From Rhodospirillales bacterium URHD0017 (lineage in GTDB: Bacteria; Pseudomonadota; Alphaproteobacteria; Reyranellales; Reyranellaceae), in contig FODP01000013.1 in assembly GCA_900110395.1 (NCBI GenBank), positions 186,001 through 250,000 of the forward strand: 64,000 nucleotides of DNA, written 5' to 3'. Under the pieces are notes generated by a model. It saw only the letters and a program-made list of their open reading frames with translations. It ran no database searches and was not told the origin of the DNA. Position 1 is the first letter of the stretch. Each line of letters begins with the position of its first letter. Below, in pieces: positions 1 through 8,916 of this stretch. Made by a program: the position numbers and the translations under genes.

Positions 1-1340
1 TTGGTCAGCACCAGGAACAGCGCGTTCTTCTGCTTGGCGCGATCGGCCGGCGTGCCGCCGATCGTCTGGTCGATCCAGGCCGACATCATGTCGGAGAGGT
101 CGCGGACCTCCTGGTTGCCGTCGGGGATGCAGAGCAGGATTGCCGACAGCTCGCGCTCGGCCGAGTAGCGCTGGAAGAGGTAGGCGACCTTGCCGCGCAG
201 CAGGAGCTCGCGCAGCGGGTTGGCGCCTTCGGCGACGCCCTTGGCCTTGGCGACGTCGGTGAGGTTCGCGAGCTTCAAGCGCGAGCGCGCGCCCGGGAAA
301 TCCAGAAGGTCGGTGTGATCGAAGAAGTCCCACGGCTTCTCGGCGATGGCGACCGAAAGCTCGGCGGTCAGCGCGCAGATCAGTGAGCGGGCCAGCTCGG
401 CGTCGGGTAGCGCGCGGCCGTCGGCCTGCTTGGGATGCACCAGCAGGGTGTCGGCGTCATCGGCGCCGAGCTTGTCGAGCGTGAGCACGTCGACGATGCT
501 CTTTTCGCGCGGGATCAACGCGTCCATGCCGAGCGAGGCCTCGGTGGCGAAGGAGAGCTTCTGCAGGCCGTCGTACAGGGTCAGGTAAAGATCGGTGAAG
601 GGCTGGAAGTCGTACCACAGCACCGACCACAGCCGGGCGCGGTCATGGCCCGAGAGCCGCGGCGCAAGGTCGATCGCCTCGCGCCAGTAATCGGTGCGCA
701 GCTCGGCAGTGACGCCGGCGAAGAAGGTGTCGAAATACTCGATCAGGTCGAGCACGTCGTCGGAATCGAGGTCGGCGTAGGGCTGGGCCGCCGCCTTGGC
801 GCGCAGCTCGGCCAGGCGCTTGCGGATCGCCGCACCGTCGGGCCGCTCGAAGGCCGCCTTCTGGTGATCGAAGTCGAGCAGGAAGGAATTGCCCAGGATC
901 TTCACGATGTCGGTCTGCGTCAGCAGCCGCACGCGCACCGGGAAGTCCTTGTCGCCCGCGCTCAGTCCCAGGCCGAAGCGCGTCACCAGGCCGGTCGATT
1001 CGCGATTGCCCGGCGGGTTGATCTCGCGCAGGAAGTCGTAGCTGTTGTCGCCGAAGCGCGCCTGCATCGGCCGGCCGTCGCGGCTGGCGAGGATGGACAC
1101 GAGATAGGACTTGCCGGCCTGGCTCGGCCCGAACACGCCGACGCACATGCGGCGTCGGGCGGCGCGGGCGAGCTTGCGGCTCTGGTTGCGCACCTTCTGC
1201 AGCTCGCTGATCAGCGAGGGCGCCTGCTGTGCAACGGCCGGCGATTCATCCGCGGCGCCTTTCAGCCACGTCACGCCTTCACTGGCGGAAACCGCCAGCG
1301 CCTCGCAGTCCTGGGCCAGTTTGAGATCGACGGTATCCAT
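1..1340 (-). CDS. srfC: SrfC-like virulence factor, P-loop GTPase-like (3' end outside window)
   Basis: Last gene of a four-gene minus-strand srf operon; about 446 codons are visible and the C-terminus lies beyond position 1. A P-loop GPSQAGKS (K77) and a later DFPG (D347-G350, G3-like) indicate a nucleotide-binding, dynamin/GTPase-type N-terminal half. Start is the ATG at 1340, 7 bp after the SrfB stop, so translation is probably coupled. SrfC proteins are known as products of SsrB-regulated genes in Salmonella and as a component of the SrfABC cytotoxin of Xenorhabdus/Photorhabdus; whether that role holds here is inference. Molecular activity in this organism is unknown. Confidence 0.85.
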   Translation of the reverse strand, partial: MDTVDLKLAQDCEALAVSASEGVTWLKGAADESPAVAQQAPSLISELQKVRNQSRKLARAARRRMCVGVFGPSQAGKSYLVSILASRDGRPMQARFGDNSYDFLREINPPGNRESTGLVTRFGLGLSAGDKDFPVRVRLLTQTDIVKILGNSFLLDFDHQKAAFERPDGAAIRKRLAELRAKAAAQPYADLDSDDVLDLIEYFDTFFAGVTAELRTDYWREAIDLAPRLSGHDRARLWSVLWYDFQPFTDLYLTLYDGLQKLSFATEASLGMDALIPREKSIVDVLTLDKLGADDADTLLVHPKQADGRALPDAELARSLICALTAELSVAIAEKPWDFFDHTDLLDFPGARSRLKLANLTDVAKAKGVAEGANPLRELLLRGKVAYLFQRYSAERELSAILLCIPDGNQEVRDLSDMMSAWIDQTIGGTPADRAKQKNALFLVLT

Positions 1341-1347
1341 AACGCCT

Positions 1348-4314
1348 TTACCCGGTCTTGAGCATGCCCGTGTCGAGCCAGTAGCCCTCTCGACGCGGCA
1401 AGGTTTGCAGACGAAGCGTCAGGCGATCGAGCGCGACGGCGCGGCCGTCGCGATTGGTCACCTGACGCAGGCGGAAGCGCTCGACGTCACCCGAATCCTT
1501 GTCTTTGGGCTTCACCCGGGCCAGCGCAATCTTGAACGGCGTCTCGCGAGCATGACGCTCGGCATATTCCGGCTTGGCGAACTCCAGCGCGTAGAGCCGC
1601 GCCGCCGGCCAGCGCACCAGGTCGATCTGGCGCGCACCAAGCCACATGGGCCCGCGAAACTCGAAGGCGATCTCCGGCAGCTCGTATTCGCGATTGTCGA
1701 GATCGACGTCGCGATAGACGAGGTCCTCGCGTTGCAGGCGGCCGCCGCCATCGAGCTTGCCGATGAACTTGGCGATGCTCTTGGAGCGCAGGAGGTCGGA
1801 GCGGAAGGAGAAGTCGGGAAGCTGCGACTGCGCCAATGCGGCGATCATCGCGCCCACGGCGACCGTGGTCTTGGGATCTTCCACGCGAAGGCGGGCGTCG
1901 CGGAAGGGGTACCAGGCGCCGACCCGATACTCGTGCAGCGAGATCACGCGTTCGGGCGGCAGCGGCAGGAGCTCCATCACCAGGGAGCGGATGCCGGGCA
2001 GGCGCGAGGGCCGGCCCGACAGCAACAGCACGTCGCAGTCGTAGGCGTGCACGATCTCGGCCAGCGGCGCCAGCACGCGGCCCATCTCGGCGCGCACCGT
2101 CTTGTCGATGCCCGGCAGCTCGACCGGGAACACCGTGGCCTTGAGGTCGAAGCCCTTGGCGCCGCGCTTGCGGGCGGCTTCGTTGACGAAGGTGACGACG
2201 TCCTCGGACGGCTTGGAGCCGTTGGGGAAGAACGAATCGTAGGCACGCGGCTCGGCCGCCACCACGCCCGAGGTCGGGTCGTAGTCCTCGGCGGCGCGCA
2301 TGAATTCCAGCGCGATCGGATGGGCGACCTGCAGCGCGAACTGCTGGCGCAGGTTGCGCTGGATCACGTCTTCGCCGCCGCGGTCGCCGCCCAGAAGCTC
2401 GGCCATCAGGTCGGTGGGGTTGGCGATGCCGGCGGCGCGCATCGCCGCCTCGATCGGCGGCAGGACGTGCGCCTGCACGACGCGCAGCAGGATGTCGTCG
2501 CCCGCGACGTTGAAGCCCTCGCGGAATTTCTGCTCCGGGAACAGCGTCACGGAAGTGCCGGCGCCCTCGAGGCCATACGAGTTGATTATGAGGTCGGTGG
2601 TGCCGCCGCCGACATCGATGCTGGCGATCGAGAGCTTGCCGTCGAACGCCTTGCCGCGCGGCTTGGCGGTGACCTGGAAGAAGCGGCGGGCGTCGCCGCC
2701 GAAATTGCGGGCGACCTCGGTGTAGAGATAGACGAGCTGGGTGCAGCTTGCCTCGTCCCAGTCGGTCAGCACGCGCGGCGCCGGCGCCGCCGGATCGTCG
2801 AGCTTCCAGCCCAGCATCATCCAGACGAGGTCGCGCGCGGCCTCGGCGCGCTTGCGGAAGATCAGGCGCTCGGCGAGCGGCATGCCGGTCGGCAGCGTCA
2901 GGACGATGCGGCGCAGACGGCGCGGCGTCTCGGCATGGGCGCGCCGGCCGCGCTGCTGCGGCGAGTTCATCAGGGTCAGCGCCTGGAGCAGGACCTCCGA
3001 CAGCACGAAGGTCATGATCGAGGAGCGCGAGTAGAGCGGCTCGAACACTGGCAGATGGTCGGCGCTGTCGGCTTCGGGCTCGACCAGGTGCAGCGGCTCG
3101 CCCTTCTGGTTGACCAGCTGGGCCATCGGCCCGGCGGCGGCCGGCATCGCCGTCTGGTCCTGGGCATAGGCGATATTGAAGCGCCATTCGCGCGCCTGCG
3201 GTTCCTCGTCCCACAGGTAGCGCTTGGGGCTCGACATGCCGGTGTTGCCCTCGGTGCCGCGGCGGCGTGCGGCAAGGCGAGTGGCCTCGGGCCCGACGCG
3301 CGTCATGGTCGGCCAGACGAAGGCATCGGCTCGACCACCCAGGCGCGACAGGTGGTTCTTGCCGAACCAGGCCTGGGCGAACTCGACACGCGATTCGAAC
3401 GGCTTGGTGTGCACGACCTCGGGATGTGAGAGATCGCGAAGCGCCAGTTCATAGGAGTCGTTCAGGTTGACGCCCAACTCGCCCGCCGCCTCGATCAGGA
3501 GACCGCAGGTGCGCGAATTGCCGACATCGAGCACGAGATCGACCTCGATGGCGCCGCGGCCCGGCCGCTCGGCGTCACCGACGAGCTTGATCGGGGGGAA
3601 GTGCACGGCATCGGCCAGCAGGCCGAGGAATGCCAGGTAGCGTGCCACCGCTTCCTGCGGCTTCTGCTTGATGTCGCCTTCGATCTCCTCGAGCGTGGCG
3701 CGCGGATGGAGCTCGCGGAACAGCTCGTCCAGCCACTGCGTCATCCAGCTCTGGCGCAGCAGCCAGTGATTGGCACGCTGCTGGGGGGCGAGGGCGAACA
3801 GCGCGCCCGAGGTCACGTCCTTGGGCGAGGGCGCGAGATAGGCGCGGCCCTCGGCCTCGGCGATAAGGCCGGTGTCGAAGGCGAGCACGCAGCGATAGCG
3901 ATGGCCCTGCTCGTCGCGGTAGCCCGCGCCGTAGCGTGTCTCGAGATCGACCACGCGCACACGCGCCCAGTCGGCCGGGCCCTCGCGGAACTGGTTGTTG
4001 GGCCGGCACTGCAGGAAGGGCACCGGCACCCACTTGTCGAGGAACGGCGCCAGCGCGTCCTTGGCGGTGACCACGAGGTTAGGCTCGGCGGCACGGCGGC
4101 GGCCGTTCTCGACCACCTCGTACTGGCCGCGCACCTCGTCGAAGTCGAGCTGGACCAGGTCGTCGACGGCCTTGGTGGCCGCGGCGTCATGGAAGCCCCA
4201 TTCCCGCACTTTCAGGCGTACGGGGTCGAAGCCGAAGTCGAGGAACTGAATGCCCGAACGGGCGATCAGCGTCGTCGGGCTGGGATAGCTCGGCAGGCGG
4301 GCAAGGTCGCTCAT
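1348..4314 (-). CDS. srfB: SrfB-like virulence factor, ASKHA (Hsp70/actin-like) fold
   Basis: 988 aa, close to the usual SrfB length of about 1,000. Two phosphate-binding signatures of the actin/Hsp70 superfamily are visible: DVGNSRTCG from D263 and DVGGGTTD from D567, followed by a late LLLSGRPSRLPG segment resembling the adenosine motif. This predicts ATP binding and perhaps polymerisation or a chaperone-like motor. No signal peptide or membrane segment is seen, so it should be cytoplasmic. It sits between srfA (31 bp upstream) and srfC (7 bp downstream). The family role is poorly defined; the link to host interaction comes from enterobacterial homologues and is not shown by this sequence. 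Confidence 0.88.
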   Translation of the reverse strand: MSDLARLPSYPSPTTLIARSGIQFLDFGFDPVRLKVREWGFHDAAATKAVDDLVQLDFDEVRGQYEVVENGRRRAAEPNLVVTAKDALAPFLDKWVPVPFLQCRPNNQFREGPADWARVRVVDLETRYGAGYRDEQGHRYRCVLAFDTGLIAEAEGRAYLAPSPKDVTSGALFALAPQQRANHWLLRQSWMTQWLDELFRELHPRATLEEIEGDIKQKPQEAVARYLAFLGLLADAVHFPPIKLVGDAERPGRGAIEVDLVLDVGNSRTCGLLIEAAGELGVNLNDSYELALRDLSHPEVVHTKPFESRVEFAQAWFGKNHLSRLGGRADAFVWPTMTRVGPEATRLAARRRGTEGNTGMSSPKRYLWDEEPQAREWRFNIAYAQDQTAMPAAAGPMAQLVNQKGEPLHLVEPEADSADHLPVFEPLYSRSSIMTFVLSEVLLQALTLMNSPQQRGRRAHAETPRRLRRIVLTLPTGMPLAERLIFRKRAEAARDLVWMMLGWKLDDPAAPAPRVLTDWDEASCTQLVYLYTEVARNFGGDARRFFQVTAKPRGKAFDGKLSIASIDVGGGTTDLIINSYGLEGAGTSVTLFPEQKFREGFNVAGDDILLRVVQAHVLPPIEAAMRAAGIANPTDLMAELLGGDRGGEDVIQRNLRQQFALQVAHPIALEFMRAAEDYDPTSGVVAAEPRAYDSFFPNGSKPSEDVVTFVNEAARKRGAKGFDLKATVFPVELPGIDKTVRAEMGRVLAPLAEIVHAYDCDVLLLSGRPSRLPGIRSLVMELLPLPPERVISLHEYRVGAWYPFRDARLRVEDPKTTVAVGAMIAALAQSQLPDFSFRSDLLRSKSIAKFIGKLDGGGRLQREDLVYRDVDLDNREYELPEIAFEFRGPMWLGARQIDLVRWPAARLYALEFAKPEYAERHARETPFKIALARVKPKDKDSGDVERFRLRQVTNRDGRAVALDRLTLRLQTLPRREGYWLDTGMLKTG

Positions 4315-4345
4315 GTCAGGTCAAATGTGCCACAAATCCAATGAA

Positions 4346-5809
4346 TCAACGGCCGAACTGGACGTTGTAGCTGCGCTTGTCACCCGGTTGACTTCCGGTG
4401 CACTTGGCCACGCCGTCCTGGCCGACTTCGCAGTTTACCGTATTACGGGCGTAGGTCTTGCCGTCGGCGCACTTGGGGTTGGCCTTTTCCTCGATCACGA
4501 GCTTGGAGCCGTCCCAGCGCGCCTCGGCCGGCGCCTCGCAGGTCGTGCCGTTCTTCTGCACGAAGCTGACCTTGCCCTTGCCCTTGTCGTCCAGCGCGTA
4601 GTTGGGCCGCAAGTCGCGCTCGCCGGTGGCCGTAGCGAGGCCGGTCCGCGACCGCCAGTCGCCCTTGAGGAAGGCGAGGTCCTGCTTCTGCTTGGCCTCG
4701 GGCGGCACGGTCATGGGCTTGGGCTCGTCCTTCTTGGGATCCTTGCCCGCTGTGTTCTTGTCGTTGCCTTTGTCCGGGCCACCCTTGTCCTGCGGACCTT
4801 GGGGGTCGGGGCCCTTCATGGTGCCCTTGTCGACGTTCTTGTCGTCGGGACCCTTGCCCTGCGGCTGGTCCTTGCCGGTGTCAGGGGCGGCCGCTTGCTG
4901 GGCGTCCGGCGACGCACCGCGCTCGATCGGCGCATTGGAGTCGGCCACGACGACACCGCCCGGCACGACGACCGCAGCGGCGCAATCGCCACCGCGGCGC
5001 GCCGCCTCATCGGTGAGGCGGGCGAGCTCGAGCCGCAGGTTCTCGTTGTCCTGCTGCAGCGTATCGGCGCGCGCCTTCTGCAGCTCGACCGGCTGGCGTA
5101 CCGCGAGGCTGAGGGCACGATCGCGCGCTTCGGCCTCGAGCCAGGGCTCGAGATGCGGCAGGTACGGACGAACCAGCCAGGCGAGCAGCGCCAGCAACAG
5201 CAGCAACAGCACGGCCAGCAGCAGCCACTGCCACCACGCCGATCGCGTACCGGCGGCAACGACGACGGCAGGGGCCGAGGCCATCACGGCTTCGGGCATC
5301 GGCTGGGCGCGAACAGCGGCTCGCGCCGCGACGGGTGGGCTCGCCAGGAAGACACCGGGCAGGTTGGCGTCGGCCGAGAAGCCCCAGAAGGTCATGACGG
5401 GCTTGCCGTCGACGACATAGAGCGTGTCCTCGCCCGGCGCGGTCAGTGCATGGCGCAGCAGGCGGGCGAAGTTGCGTTCAGCGGTCGAGCGCTGCGGCTC
5501 GTCCATCGAATCGGCAAGGCCGGTGATCTCGCCATGCAGGCGATGGACCTCGCTCAGGATCGCCTGGCGCTCACTGTCGTCGAGCTCGGAGAGCTTGCGC
5601 GTCTGCCCTTCGAAGGGCGCGTACCAGTCGATGCGCCGACCGGTCGGATCGACCTCGGGGATCGCCAGAAGATCGGCATGCTTGCGCGACAGGCGCGTGG
5701 CGATGGCCGCGCGCAACTGGCCGGCGGCGCGCCATACCGGATCGCCCGCGAGGCCCAGCGCGCGATAGCGCTGCAGCGGTTCACTGACGAGAAGGGGACC
5801 AGCAGCCAT
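4346..5809 (-). CDS. srfA: SrfA-like membrane-anchored protein, copy 1
   Basis: 487 aa. An N-terminal cytoplasmic domain (about 1-160, with DWYAPFEG and VVDGKPVMTFWG) is followed by one membrane helix (about 192-212), a short coiled-coil-like stretch, a Lys/Asp/Gly/Pro-rich linker (about 290-365) and a C-terminal domain with paired cysteines (about 375-487) that looks lipocalin-like. The architecture fits an inner-membrane anchor with a periplasmic binding domain. It is paralogous to the gene directly upstream (9-bp gap) over the N-terminal domain and helix, but the C-terminal domains differ. Membership of the SrfA family rests on gene order and the N-terminal domain. Confidence 0.75.
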   Translation of the reverse strand: MAAGPLLVSEPLQRYRALGLAGDPVWRAAGQLRAAIATRLSRKHADLLAIPEVDPTGRRIDWYAPFEGQTRKLSELDDSERQAILSEVHRLHGEITGLADSMDEPQRSTAERNFARLLRHALTAPGEDTLYVVDGKPVMTFWGFSADANLPGVFLASPPVAARAAVRAQPMPEAVMASAPAVVVAAGTRSAWWQWLLLAVLLLLLLALLAWLVRPYLPHLEPWLEAEARDRALSLAVRQPVELQKARADTLQQDNENLRLELARLTDEAARRGGDCAAAVVVPGGVVVADSNAPIERGASPDAQQAAAPDTGKDQPQGKGPDDKNVDKGTMKGPDPQGPQDKGGPDKGNDKNTAGKDPKKDEPKPMTVPPEAKQKQDLAFLKGDWRSRTGLATATGERDLRPNYALDDKGKGKVSFVQKNGTTCEAPAEARWDGSKLVIEEKANPKCADGKTYARNTVNCEVGQDGVAKCTGSQPGDKRSYNVQFGR

Positions 5810-5818
5810 CTTCGATCC

Positions 5819-7072
5819 TTAACGCGGGCAAACCATGGCGTACGTCCAGCGCGTGCCCCACATTTCACCTGTTACGATGACGTCGACCGAATAATCCCCG
5901 GCAACCGGGTTCCAATTGAACCCGAAGCCGCCGCGTCCGCTGCGCGGACCACCGGTGCCTGCAATGTTTTGGCCACGATACATCACCTTGATGTCGTCGG
6001 GCTTCACATACAGGTTGTAGTTGATCGCCACGAATCCAGGCCTATCCCCCAGATAGTGTCGGTTGCGCGTGACGCCCTCGCCGCCCGAATCGCCCGACCA
6101 GTTGCAGGGCAGCGTGCCCGGCGGCGGCCGGTTGGTCGGCGGCGCCTGCGGCACAGCAGCCTGCTGTTGCGGCGGCGGCGGGGGAGGCGGTGCCTTGGCC
6201 ACCGGCGGCGGTGGGGGTGGCGGTGGTGGCTTGGGCGGCTCGATCGGCTTGCACATCGCCACCTTGTCCTTGAGCTCGGCCTCGAGGGCGGCAAGCTCCG
6301 CCTTGAGCTTGTTCTGGTCGGCTGACTCCGAATCGAGCGAGGCCTTCAGGAGCGGCGTGGGATCCGGCGGTGGCTCGGGCGCGGGCGGAGCGGGCGCCTC
6401 GAGCGTCGCGATGTTGAGCGAGGGATCGACCGGGGCGCAGGCGCGCAGCAGCCACGAGGTGATCAGCAGCAGCAGCAGGAGCAACAGGCCGAACAGCAGC
6501 GCACTCAGCCACGGCGCCCAGGCTAGCCGGGCGGGCAGCACGACGGCGGGCGCGCTCGCCATTACCGCCGGCGCCGGCCGCGCCGGTACAGGGACCGGGG
6601 GCGGCGCGAAGGCGGCGAGGCCTGCAACGGCGTCGGCTTCGTAGCCCCAGGCCGCAATGACCGGCTCGCCGTCGACCAGGAAGATGAAGTCGTCGGACGG
6701 GCGCGCCGTGGCCAGCTCGAGCGAGCGGCCGATCAGGCGCGCCTCTTCGCTGGCCGTCGATTCCTTCAGCACCGCGCCCAGGGAACGGATGGCATTGAGA
6801 CGCGTCTCGACGGTTTCCAGGGTGGCGGCGCGCTCGCTGTCGCTGAGATCGGCGAAGCGGCGGATTTCGCCCGAACGCGCGGCGTACCAGTCAATGCCGT
6901 CGCCGGCCTCGCGCAGCTGCGGGTCGGCCAGCAGGTTGGCCGGCCCATCGCCCAGACGGCGGCGGATGACCGACAGCAGCTGCCCCGCCACGTTGTGGAG
7001 GGCATCGCCGCGTACGCCCAATGGCCGTACGCCCAATCGCGTCGTCAGGATCAGAGTCGGGCGGTCGCCCAT
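5819..7072 (-). CDS. SrfA-like membrane-anchored protein, copy 2 (first gene of srf operon)
   Basis: 417 aa; same plan as the downstream copy: N-terminal domain with DWYAARSG and LVDGEPVIAAWG, one helix (about 188-208), a short coiled coil, then a proline-rich linker with long Pro runs (about 285-320) and a different C-terminal domain ending in CPR. The shared DWYA and DGxPV motifs show tandem duplication followed by divergence of the outer domain. The ATG at 7072 has GGAAGG just upstream. It is the promoter-proximal gene; the 223 bp ahead of it (7073-7295) contain no gene and a TATAGT hexamer near 7100 on the minus strand, without a convincing -35. Confidence 0.7.
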   Translation of the reverse strand: MGDRPTLILTTRLGVRPLGVRGDALHNVAGQLLSVIRRRLGDGPANLLADPQLREAGDGIDWYAARSGEIRRFADLSDSERAATLETVETRLNAIRSLGAVLKESTASEEARLIGRSLELATARPSDDFIFLVDGEPVIAAWGYEADAVAGLAAFAPPPVPVPARPAPAVMASAPAVVLPARLAWAPWLSALLFGLLLLLLLLITSWLLRACAPVDPSLNIATLEAPAPPAPEPPPDPTPLLKASLDSESADQNKLKAELAALEAELKDKVAMCKPIEPPKPPPPPPPPPVAKAPPPPPPPQQQAAVPQAPPTNRPPPGTLPCNWSGDSGGEGVTRNRHYLGDRPGFVAINYNLYVKPDDIKVMYRGQNIAGTGGPRSGRGGFGFNWNPVAGDYSVDVIVTGEMWGTRWTYAMVCPR

Positions 7073-7295
7073 GGCCTTCCGATTGTTGCTATTAGGTCAC
7101 TATAACGCCGATGGATTCCGGCGGGTTTATGACGGATTCGACACAGATTCGCGGTGAATCGCCCGGTCTCGGATCCGGCCCCCGACCTCGGTATCAACGC
7201 TCCGAACGCGTCCCGGTTCAATAACGATGATAACTTAAGTCGTAGTCCGCGACACTGGCTCGACGGCCTGACGGTTCCTTCCGCGTGAGGAACGC

Positions 7296-7931
7296 CTACC
7301 AGCGCAGCAGGCGATGTCCGGCCGCCGCGCCGAGGGCGATGACGGGGAGCGCCGCGAGGGCGTACCAGGTGGCGACGAACAGCGGCGAATCGTCGAAGCA
7401 GTGGAAAGCATAGAGCGCGGCGGCGGCCGCAGCGGCCAGCAATCCCGCCGCGCCGCCGGCAAGCGCGGGCGAGGCGGGAGCACCAGAACGCAGGATCGCG
7501 AGCATCACGGCAAGCGGCGCGATTGCCAGGGTCGGTATGGCGACCAGGCAGACCAGCGCGTTGGTGCCCACCAGCCGGCTCGCCCATGACGTGCTGGGCA
7601 GGGCGAGAAGCTCGATCGCAATCGCGAGGACAGCGAGGGCGGCGAGCGGCAGCAGGCGCCGGCCCGGATGCGCGGGTATCACCGGACGCGACAGTGCGAT
7701 GCACAGGCTGAACGCCAGTGCCAGCGCCAGCAGCACCAGGCCAACCTTGAGCTCGAACCGCCAGGTGCCGACCGCCGCCTGGATGTCGGCGCGCACGCCG
7801 AGGGCAGCGAGGAAGAAGGCGAGCGACACGACGCCTCCCGCCAGGAGCGCCGCCGCGAGCACCCATCGCAGCGGCTTGCCGCGCGGCGTGCGGTCGGCGA
7901 CGAGAGCGTCGATCAGATTGTCGGTTTTCAT
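7296..7931 (-). CDS. nrsF: NrsF-family (DUF1109) membrane anti-sigma factor
   Basis: 211 aa with about six hydrophobic helices after a short N-terminal segment (MKTDNLIDALVADRTPRG), the hallmark layout of NrsF/DUF1109 anti-sigma proteins. These hold SigF-type ECF sigma factors at the membrane until a metal or oxidative signal arrives. The start codon overlaps the sigma factor stop by 4 bp (ATGA), so the pair is translationally coupled. Near the C-terminus there are Cys and His in FHCFDDSP, a possible sensing site; in Caulobacter NrsF conserved cysteines matter for signalling (family knowledge, from memory). Confidence 0.85.
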   Translation of the reverse strand: MKTDNLIDALVADRTPRGKPLRWVLAAALLAGGVVSLAFFLAALGVRADIQAAVGTWRFELKVGLVLLALALAFSLCIALSRPVIPAHPGRRLLPLAALAVLAIAIELLALPSTSWASRLVGTNALVCLVAIPTLAIAPLAVMLAILRSGAPASPALAGGAAGLLAAAAAAALYAFHCFDDSPLFVATWYALAALPVIALGAAAGHRLLRW

Positions 7932-8470
7932 CGCTCGTCTCTTCGATAGGCCGCGGCCAACGCTTTCAGCGCGCGGTGAAGGGTGACGCGGACCGCGCCC
8001 TCGCTCATGCCCAGCCGCACGGCGACCTCGGCGGCGCGACGGCCTTCCAGGGAGATCTCCTCGACGATGCGGCGCTGGCGTTCGGGCAGTCCGGCCAGCA
8101 GGGCCTGGGAGTCCACCGCGGCGTCGGCATCGGCGGTGACGGCGATCTGCTCGGCGTAGTCGTCGATGTCGAGGTGATCGTGGAAGCCGCGCCGGCGCAG
8201 ATGATCGACCAGCTTGTAGCGCGCGATGGCGCGCAGCCACGGCTCGATGGGCTGCGTCTCGTCCCAGGTGTCGCGTTTCAGATGCATGGCAAGCAGTGCC
8301 TCCTGGACGACATCTTCGCAGTCGGCCGGGCCGCGTCCCGCCAGCACAAGGCCGCGACGCACGACGGCGCGCAGCCACAGCGAGACATGGCCGAGCAGCC
8401 GTCGATAGGCCTCGTCGTCACCCTGCCTTGCCCGGCGCATCAGTGCGGAGAGATCGGTCGGGTCAGCCAA
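7928..8470 (-). CDS. sigF: ECF RNA polymerase sigma factor, SigF type
   Basis: 180 aa. Region 2 (about 20-95: DEAYRRLL, EDVVQEALLAMH, ARYKLVDHLRR) and region 4 (about 125-172: LPERQRRIVEEISLEG, MSEGAVRVTLHRALKAL) are clear. The only start that gives the normal family N-terminus is the TTG at 8470; GAAAGA lies about 9 nt upstream. An ATG at 8440 would remove ten residues and has no good ribosome site. It is cotranscribed with nrsF. A SigF-type promoter (GTAATG-N16-CGAA) directly upstream indicates autoregulation, and a matching promoter drives the divergent bufferin gene. Confidence 0.88.
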   Translation of the reverse strand: MADPTDLSALMRRARQGDDEAYRRLLGHVSLWLRAVVRRGLVLAGRGPADCEDVVQEALLAMHLKRDTWDETQPIEPWLRAIARYKLVDHLRRRGFHDHLDIDDYAEQIAVTADADAAVDSQALLAGLPERQRRIVEEISLEGRRAAEVAVRLGMSEGAVRVTLHRALKALAAAYRRDER

Positions 8471-8490
8471 CGAGCTCGGTCTTTCACGTA

Positions 8491-8516
8491 TTCGTGTGCG
8501 GGAGGCGAAACATTAC
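8491..8516 (-). promoter_or_regulatory. SigF-type promoter of sigF-nrsF (GTAATG-N16-CGAA)
   Basis: On the minus strand the -35-like GTAATG (8516-8511) is followed by exactly 16 nt and CGAA (8494-8491), about 20 nt from the TTG start. The spacing and elements match the GTAACC-N16-CGAA pattern reported for Caulobacter SigF (from memory), implying autoregulation. Confidence 0.7.
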
Positions 8517-8539
8517 ACGAAAAAGATCGGCTGCGGCCT

Positions 8540-8565
8540 GTAACGCTGTAACCGTACGCTGCGAA
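8540..8565 (+). promoter_or_regulatory. SigF-type promoter of the bufferin gene (GTAACG-N16-CGAA)
   Basis: GTAACG at 8540-8545, a 16-nt spacer and CGAA at 8562-8565, 44 bp before the bufferin ATG. The same element and spacing occur in the opposite direction ahead of sigF 25 bp away, which makes chance unlikely. Confidence 0.75.
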
Positions 8566-8609
8566 TGACCTCTTGCGGGCCCATTGCCCGCCCAACCAGG
8601 AGGGATTCC

Positions 8610-8843
8610 ATGAACAAGCGTACGCTGATCGCCACTGCCGTCACCGTCTTCGCCGCCACGAGCTTCGCTTCGACGTCTTTCGCAGCCGGCGTGAAGTGCG
8701 GCGCCTCGAACGCCTGCAAGGGCCAGAGCGCCTGCAAGAGCGCCAACAGCGCTTGCAAGGGCCAGAACGCCTGCAAGGGCCAGGGCTTCACCGAGGCGGC
8801 CGACGCCAAGGACTGCACCGCCAAGGGCGGCAAGGTGATGTAG
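8610..8843 (+). CDS. bufA2: BufA2-like bufferin-type metallophore precursor (Cys-rich, secreted)
   Basis: 77 aa. A signal peptide (1 to about 26, ending SFA) is followed by a short mature part with six cysteines (30, 36, 42, 49, 55, 69) in ACKG/ACKS repeats, the pattern of BufA2-type bufferins. In Caulobacter bufferins are RiPPs whose cysteines are converted to thiooxazoles by an MNIO enzyme (BufB) with partner BufC, and they sequester copper in the periplasm (family knowledge). Start ATG at 8610 follows AGGAGGG. SigF control is suggested by the promoter upstream. Odd: neither bufB nor bufC is beside it; the next gene is DoxX. Confidence 0.8.
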   Translation: MNKRTLIATAVTVFAATSFASTSFAAGVKCGASNACKGQSACKSANSACKGQNACKGQGFTEAADAKDCTAKGGKVM

Positions 8844-8916
8844 GCTGCGGCCTCAATCGGCAGCGGGCGTTCGCCAGGCCGCGGACGCCCGCGCCTTCTT
8901 CGAGCGGGGCGCCAGC

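Noticed and set aside
1111..3429. 772-aa open frame opposite srfB/srfC
   Set aside because: Mirror frame caused by high GC; srfB on the other strand has clear family motifs and length.
7073..7295. Promoter for the srf operon
   Set aside because: A TATAGT hexamer is present near 7100 on the minus strand, but no -35 element at a proper distance.
8844..8916. Remnant of bufC before doxX
   Set aside because: The frame is open and reads plausibly, but 24 codons are too few to separate from chance; kept only as a remark.
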